A stretch of 64,000 nucleotides of DNA, taken from assembly GCA_900319105.1 (NCBI GenBank), contig ONND01000010.1, positions 18,195 to 82,194 on the forward strand. The letters are read 5' to 3'. This document shows positions 60,702 through 64,000 of the stretch, piece after piece. The stretch's first letter is position 1, and the number at the start of each line of letters is the position of its first letter. The position numbers and the translations under genes were made by a program. Under the pieces are notes generated by a model, which saw only the letters and a list, made by a program, of their open reading frames with translations, did not search any database and was not told where the DNA came from. The DNA is from an uncultured Bacteroidales bacterium. Lineage in GTDB: Bacteria; Bacteroidota; Bacteroidia; Bacteroidales; Paludibacteraceae.

Positions 60702-60974
60702 ATGAATATCCCCGATTTAAGAAAAGCCCTGCACGAGGGCATCGTGCTCTTTCAGTTTCAGAAGATCGACGGCACACTCCGTTCGGCTCGCGGCACCACC
60801 TGCCCCGACCTCGTGCCCTCGCCCGACACACCCAAAGGCAAGCGCACACCCGAGCAACAAGCCGCCTACGAGCGCCAGACCGTCACCTTCTACGACATCG
60901 ACAAAAAGGCCTGGCGATCCATGCGCATCGACACCATTTGGTCGTACCAGCGTGCCCTCAAACTCTCCGAATAA
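60702..60974 (+). CDS. DUF2693/WYL_2-type SH3-like small protein
   Basis: The 90-residue protein has the pattern HEGIVLFQFQKIDGTLRSARGTTCPDLVP, then TVTFYDIDKKAWRSMRIDTIWSY. This resembles the SH3 beta-barrel small proteins (DUF2693) common in Bacteroides mobile elements and phages. These may bind nucleic acid, but their role is not established. It is followed 6 nt later by the zinc-ribbon gene. Confidence 0.75.
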   Translation: MNIPDLRKALHEGIVLFQFQKIDGTLRSARGTTCPDLVPSPDTPKGKRTPEQQAAYERQTVTFYDIDKKAWRSMRIDTIWSYQRALKLSE

Positions 60975-60980
60975 CGCCTT

Positions 60981-61193
60981 ATGGAAACCGTTAAATGTGA
61001 GTACTGCGGTAAGGAATTACCTAAAGACCAAGCCACGTTCTGCGAGGATGCCGGCTTCTATGCCTGTCCGGATTGCGCGGACGAGCATCTGGTCACCTGC
61101 GAAAGATGCGGTATGTTAATCGACCGCGACGATGCATATAAGGGTTTTGACGGCTACCTTTGCGAGTGCTGCCACGATGATCTCTTTGGATAA
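60981..61193 (+). CDS. Small zinc-ribbon protein
   Basis: The 70-residue protein carries CEYCGKEL, CPDCADEHL, CERCGML and CECCHDD, four CxxC knuckles able to bind two zinc ions. It has no other domain. Such proteins are frequent in phage and conjugative-element small-gene clusters, with unknown targets. A plausible RBS and start for the next gene follow within 25 nt. Confidence 0.7.
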   Translation: METVKCEYCGKELPKDQATFCEDAGFYACPDCADEHLVTCERCGMLIDRDDAYKGFDGYLCECCHDDLFG

Positions 61194-61214
61194 ATAAAGA
61201 AAGGAGAATTGATT

Positions 61215-61541
61215 ATGAAATATGTAAATACTTTAGATGGTATGGAAAAACTCATGGAGTTTTTCCAGCTATTAGGAATAGAATGTCGAAAGGTTGATTT
61301 TGACAAAGACGGTTTCAGTAGAACGATTAGGTTCTTTGCTAATGGGGAAGAATACGAGATAGTGTGGTTTAAAAATGAATGTACACTTAAATTCAAAGGT
61401 ATTCGTGTGAAGTTTTGCTATATTGAAGAAGATATAACATATCCAGTAAAGGCGGATATTGTTCTACGTTTCCAATATGAAGAAATAGAGAAATGGTCTG
61501 ATATTAGACTATTGATTAATGCTAGCACCCGGAAAGAATGA
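61215..61541 (+). CDS. Hypothetical protein, AT-rich
   Basis: The 108-residue protein (MKYVNTLDGMEKLMEFFQLL) has mixed alpha/beta sequence with EYEIVWFKNECTLKFKGIRVKF and no known motif. The coding sequence is clearly more AT-rich than both neighbours. The start has an AGGAG ribosome-binding site 7-8 nt upstream of the ATG, unlike most genes in the window, which suggests separate acquisition. An in-frame TTG six bases upstream is less likely. Its stop overlaps the next ATG (ATGA). Confidence 0.55.
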   Translation: MKYVNTLDGMEKLMEFFQLLGIECRKVDFDKDGFSRTIRFFANGEEYEIVWFKNECTLKFKGIRVKFCYIEEDITYPVKADIVLRFQYEEIEKWSDIRLLINASTRKE

Positions 61542-62107
61542 AACTCCTTCTCGACGATAAGCAACACCACGGCTACAACCTCAACGCCAACGAGGCCTGT
61601 ATCTTTGCCGCTATCCTTAAATGCACCCGTGCGGGACGAGGATGGTACGGCAACTATCGAGAACTCGCCGCCGCTATGCCTTTCGTCATTAACCGTACTA
61701 CCGTATATCGGGCTATACAAAAATTGTTGAATTTAGGGTTAATAGAGGAACGTGAGAATAAAACATTATTCGCTGTGCAAATTGCACAAGAGAGTGTGCA
61801 AAATGAACACGAAAGTGTGCAAAATGCACAAGAATGTGTGCAATCTGCACTCCCCCCTAATAACCCCCCTATAATTAATAATATGAACGAAAATCAACTA
61901 TCTTCTCCCGCGCAGGACGCGCGTATAGAAGAAAAGAAGACGGAGGAAAATTTGGATTTTATGGATTTTTGGTTCTTGTTTTCCGCTCCGAAAGAAATGT
62001 TAAATCGAGAGAATGCCTGCCGCCGCCGAAGAGCGAAATCCGTTCTTCTATCTCAACAATCACAACGAACCCCAACCCGAATTCCTTTCCGGACTGGACC
62101 AGGATAA
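61538..62107 (+). CDS. Helix-turn-helix protein with internal VQNxxE repeats, possible 3' frameshift
   Basis: Residues 1-75 form a winged-HTH-like domain (LNANEACIFAAILKCTRAG, YRELAAAMPFVINRTTVYRAIQKLLNLGLIEE) as in replication or DNA-binding proteins of mobile elements. A repeat region then reads AQESVQNEHESVQNAQECVQ. Near FMDFWFLFSAPKEMLNRENAC the sequence looks like the conserved 'FW' C-terminal region of such proteins. After that it turns into an Arg/Ser/Thr-rich tail, while a better-looking continuation (NPFFYLNNHN) lies in another frame from 62013. The 3' end may therefore be frameshifted. Confidence 0.6.
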   Translation: MKLLLDDKQHHGYNLNANEACIFAAILKCTRAGRGWYGNYRELAAAMPFVINRTTVYRAIQKLLNLGLIEERENKTLFAVQIAQESVQNEHESVQNAQECVQSALPPNNPPIINNMNENQLSSPAQDARIEEKKTEENLDFMDFWFLFSAPKEMLNRENACRRRRAKSVLLSQQSQRTPTRIPFRTGPG

Positions 62108-62219
62108 GTTGCGCGAAAAAGGCATTCCGATGGTACAAGTCAAGTACAACGGCAGGTTCCTTATCTGCACACGCGAGACGATGGATCTTTTCGGACTCGA
62201 ATGGAACCGCGATTGGTAA
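62013..62219 (+). CDS. Out-of-frame continuation or separate small ORF
   Basis: This 68-residue frame (MPAAAEERNPFFYLNNHNEP, then MVQVKYNGRFLICTRETMDLFGLEW) overlaps the HTH gene by 95 nt in another reading frame. Its composition is protein-like. It may be the true C-terminus of the HTH protein after a one-base frameshift near 62010, or an overlapping gene started by its own ATG. Confidence 0.45.
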   Translation: MPAAAEERNPFFYLNNHNEPQPEFLSGLDQDKLREKGIPMVQVKYNGRFLICTRETMDLFGLEWNRDW

Positions 62220-62324
62220 TTGATTTGGCTGTTTACCTGCGGTGCTCTCCCTCCGCACAATGCCACAAACGATAATTTTTAATGTTTAACAGCGGCGTAC
62301 ATGCCGCACAAAACCAATTCTATT

Positions 62325-62636
62325 ATGGCTAAAGAACTTAAAACCATCTACATCGACGAGATTGCTCGTCAAACAAATACAATGATTGAACGTGCCCATA
62401 AAAAGCACAAGTCTTTTAACGCCTATTGCATCTTCGTCGAAGGTGACCACTGGCATGCGCTCGTGCCTAATTACAAAAACGAAAAGGAGCGGCAGAAAGA
62501 GACAAGAAGATTGATGGATGTACTTATCCAAAACGAGCGTCTCTGCAATGCTTTCGCTGAGTTCGTTTGTCCGCCCGCTAGGTTCTTTGAACGGAAGGCA
62601 AAGAAAGAACAAAAAGAAACACCCGCTAAGGACTAA
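62325..62636 (+). CDS. Hypothetical basic protein
   Basis: The product (103 residues from MAKELKTIYIDEIARQTN) is helical and basic, with HKKHKSFNAYCIFVEGDHWHALVPNYKNEKERQKETRRL and a Lys/Glu-rich tail. An ATG at 62301 would add eight residues. No known domain. It belongs to the run of small accessory genes and is followed by 11-bp tandem repeats. Confidence 0.5.
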   Translation: MAKELKTIYIDEIARQTNTMIERAHKKHKSFNAYCIFVEGDHWHALVPNYKNEKERQKETRRLMDVLIQNERLCNAFAEFVCPPARFFERKAKKEQKETPAKD

Positions 62637-62639
62637 CAA

Positions 62640-62680
62640 CTGATAATCGACTGATAATCGACTGATAATCGACTGATAAA
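62640..62680. repeat. CTGATAATCGA 11-bp tandem repeat
   Basis: Three perfect units (62640, 62651, 62662) and a partial fourth (62673) sit between two small genes, about one helical turn apart. Confidence 0.88.
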
Positions 62681-62702
62681 CATATGTTCCCGATTTAATT
62701 AA

Positions 62703-63080
62703 ATGACACGTATGGAAATCATCTTATCTAAACAATGCAAGTTCCTTTGCGGCTCACTCGGAAAAGGCTTTGGCTACCATATTCAGAGACGTACCGACCT
62801 CGACGGAAAAACCCGATTTTGGGGCGTGAGACAATCGAAAGGCGAGATCCCTGCCAACGGGCACCTGCGCTTCATCCTCACCTGCGCCGAACTCGCACAA
62901 ATGAAACTGCACATCGCCGACATCTGTGTCTCGAAAGACGAGATGCGTAGTGCTCTTATAGAGGCGGGAAAGATAGACCTCTGGCCGGCATTGATGCATA
63001 TTTGCGAAAGCCGTGGGGTGAAATCGGATTTACTAAATGCCGGTGATATCTTTTACTTCAAAAATTATTGTAACTTATGA
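62703..63080 (+). CDS. Hypothetical protein of a mobile-element type
   Basis: The 125-residue protein contains CKFLCGSLGKGFGYHIQRR, then FWGVRQSKGEIPANGHLRFI and LHIADICVSKDEMRSALIEAGK. I recognise the general pattern from uncharacterised Bacteroides mobile-element proteins but know no function. A second ATG lies nine bases downstream. The stop overlaps the next start as ATGA. Confidence 0.55.
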   Translation: MTRMEIILSKQCKFLCGSLGKGFGYHIQRRTDLDGKTRFWGVRQSKGEIPANGHLRFILTCAELAQMKLHIADICVSKDEMRSALIEAGKIDLWPALMHICESRGVKSDLLNAGDIFYFKNYCNL

Positions 63081-63310
63081 AAGAAGAAAACAGGTGCGAC
63101 ATTTATATTGTCTTGAATCATTTACAAAAACGAGATCCCGATTGGAAGCACGTCAAAATGCTGCCCAAGTTCAAAACGATCTATCAAGGATGGGCTGATG
63201 GATGCGTCCGGCACCATATACACTCACGCGTGTATTTCTCCCGTAAATGGAAGGACGGATGGTTGCCTTTTATGGAATTTGGAGAGTTCTTCAACTACGC
63301 AATGGAGTAG
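63077..63310 (+). CDS. Small hypothetical protein
   Basis: The 77-residue basic and aromatic protein (CDIYIVLNHLQKRDPDWKHV, VYFSRKWKDGWLPFMEFGEFF) has no known motif. It is translationally coupled to the preceding gene by an ATGA overlap and is followed by a terminator-promoter junction. Confidence 0.5.
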   Translation: MKEENRCDIYIVLNHLQKRDPDWKHVKMLPKFKTIYQGWADGCVRHHIHSRVYFSRKWKDGWLPFMEFGEFFNYAME

Positions 63311-63328
63311 AATTAACAATTATCAACG

Positions 63329-63363
63329 AACGGAGCCACAAAATTTGGTGGCTTCGTTTTTTT
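63329..63363 (+). terminator. Rho-independent terminator, overlapping the next promoter
   Basis: AACGgAGCCAC (63329-63339) pairs with GTGGCTtCGTT (63348-63358, one G-T pair) and runs into a T tract. The loop supplies the TTG of the following promoter. Confidence 0.85.
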
Positions 63364-63375
63364 GTACTACCTTTG
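63345..63375 (+). promoter_or_regulatory. Promoter for the holin-like/DUF5675 genes
   Basis: TTG at 63345-63347 (in the terminator loop), 20 nt, TACCTTTG at 63368-63375. Confidence 0.8.
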
Positions 63376-63401
63376 CACCGGATTTCAAAATAGCTTCATT
63401 A

Positions 63402-63428
63402 CACCATTAAGCGAAGCGTCAACATTTA
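63402..63428. repeat. CACCATTAAGCGAAGCGTCA repeat, copy in the leader of the holin-like gene
   Basis: Shares the 20-bp CACCATTAAGCGAAGCGTCA with 52212 onward and then ACATTTA. It lies between the promoter and the start codon at 63448. Confidence 0.8.
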
Positions 63429-63447
63429 GAAATACACCATTGCATTT

Positions 63448-63669
63448 ATGAATAAAGCACCCGAAAATATTGCCCAATTGATTATCGCCGCTTTGGTGGT
63501 ACTCGGAGGCATGGTACTCCTTTATATCGGAGTCTCTATTGACCCGAAAGGAGAAATCCACGAGACCGTCCTTGTAGCCTTCGGGGAAGCCGCTACTTTT
63601 GCTGGCTCGATCATGGGTATTGATTATCACTATAAAAACCGATTTAACAATGGAACTAAAACTGATTAG
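63448..63669 (+). CDS. Small membrane protein, holin-like
   Basis: The 73-residue protein has two hydrophobic stretches (LIIAALVVLGGMVLLYIGV and VLVAFGEAATFAGSIMGI) and a short charged tail. Size, topology and position directly before a DUF5675 gene resemble phage holin-type membrane proteins, but no signature proves it. It overlaps the DUF5675 gene by about 20 nt. Confidence 0.6.
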   Translation: MNKAPENIAQLIIAALVVLGGMVLLYIGVSIDPKGEIHETVLVAFGEAATFAGSIMGIDYHYKNRFNNGTKTD

Positions 63670-64000
63670 GAAAGAGACCGCGGAAGGCGGCGTGTACGGC
63701 TCTATCCATTTGGATGGCGAGCGGGACTCGTACGACGTTGGAACGCTGGAGAACGCCGAAACACTCATTCCCGAAGGACGCTACCCGCTTCGGATGACCT
63801 ACTCGCCTAAGTTCGGCAAGATGAGACCGGAGATTTGTGACGTACCTGACCGTTCCGGCATCCGCTTTCATCTCGGTACAAAGCCGCAACACTCCACCGG
63901 CTGTGTTCTCGTCTCCCCATTTGGATTGGGGGCTATCGAAGCTCAAATCAACTTAAACAAGAAATATGATGAAGAAACTTTTATTACTGTGTGTAGCGTT
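63650..64000 (+). CDS. DUF5675 family protein (3' end outside window)
   Basis: The frame is open from ATG 63650 to the window end (117 codons). It shows the DUF5675 pattern: a short N-terminal strand, GTLENAETLIPEGRYPLRMTYSPKF, then ICDVPDRSGIRFHLGTKPQHSTGCVLV with His and Cys residues. The family is found in phages, prophages and related elements, often with lysis or cell-wall genes; its activity is not established. Near the end an overlapping ATG ATG (63966) would start MMKKLLLLCVA, a possible signal peptide of the next gene. Confidence 0.78.
   Translation, partial: MELKLIRKETAEGGVYGSIHLDGERDSYDVGTLENAETLIPEGRYPLRMTYSPKFGKMRPEICDVPDRSGIRFHLGTKPQHSTGCVLVSPFGLGAIEAQINLNKKYDEETFITVCSV
63966..64000 (+). 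CDS. Possible start of a next gene with signal peptide (partial)
   Basis: ATGATGAAGAAACTTTTATT encodes MMKKLLL and continues LLCVA to the edge, a typical lipoprotein or secreted-protein start. It overlaps the DUF5675 frame, which may or may not end soon after the window. Confidence 0.35.
   Translation, partial: MMKKLLLLCVA

Overview
The window is a GC-moderate bacterial chromosome segment that reads as Bacteroidota, most likely order Bacteroidales. Strong promoters have the Bacteroidota layout (TTTG, a 20-nt spacer, then TAnnTTTG). The gene set includes Bacteroidota-typical families (DUF4837, DUF4831, DUF4835/PorD, a PorE-like OmpA lipoprotein, a DUF2723 glycosyltransferase, a compact AspA). 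Genes are tightly packed with ATGA overlaps. I cannot name the genus from sequence alone, and no rRNA or tRNA gene was recognised.

Layout. 1-0.6 kb: 3' end of a Ser/Arg/Gly-rich repeat protein. 0.66-14.3 kb (minus): one long operon from a promoter at 14.45 kb. It encodes two UDP-glucose-dehydrogenase-type proteins, a Wzx-like flippase, a Wzy-like polymerase, five glycosyltransferases, an epimerase and a WecA/WbpL-type initiating transferase, then runs on into ftsY and aspA. 14.8-21.5 kb (plus): DUF2723 glycosyltransferase, CobW-type metallochaperone, an Ig-like lipoprotein and pnuC. 21.5-25 kb: DUF4837 lipoprotein, AraC regulator, glyA. 25.2-30.9 kb (plus): a poorly characterised cluster (YwqG-like, Sel1-repeat, two paralogous acidic proteins, a secreted NPCBM-like repeat protein). 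30.9-53.5 kb (minus): a co-directional housekeeping block (amidase, TraB/GumN-like, TPR protein, PBP1A, hemW, rarA, recN, porD-like, DUF4831, aroE, tilS, ettA, folA, thyA, PorE-like, DUF1015, bactofilin). 53.5-55.8 kb: mostly non-coding DNA rich in repeats and inverted repeats, with one small secreted-protein gene. 55.8-64 kb: accessory DNA with a phase-variable-looking Sel1 membrane protein, a BcgI-like restriction-modification pair, a hairpin-rich leader, and a run of small phage- or mobile-element-like genes ending in a holin-like protein and DUF5675.

The most unusual property is pervasive short repetitive DNA. About twenty junctions carry direct-repeat arrays with a 7-bp period but different unit sequences. 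They lie between genes, over start and stop codons, inside signal-peptide codons and in frame inside proteins. Two loci carry a composite element: a conserved ~75-bp core flanked by the same pair of heptamer arrays. A third carries a ~340-bp highly structured core with inverted ends, also flanked by heptamers.

The second notable proposal is a possible switch. A C9 tract puts the 5' end of a small membrane-protein gene out of frame. That gene's 3' end forms a 12-bp perfect inverted repeat with the start codon of the adjacent restriction-methylase, so slippage could gate restriction-modification through translational coupling.
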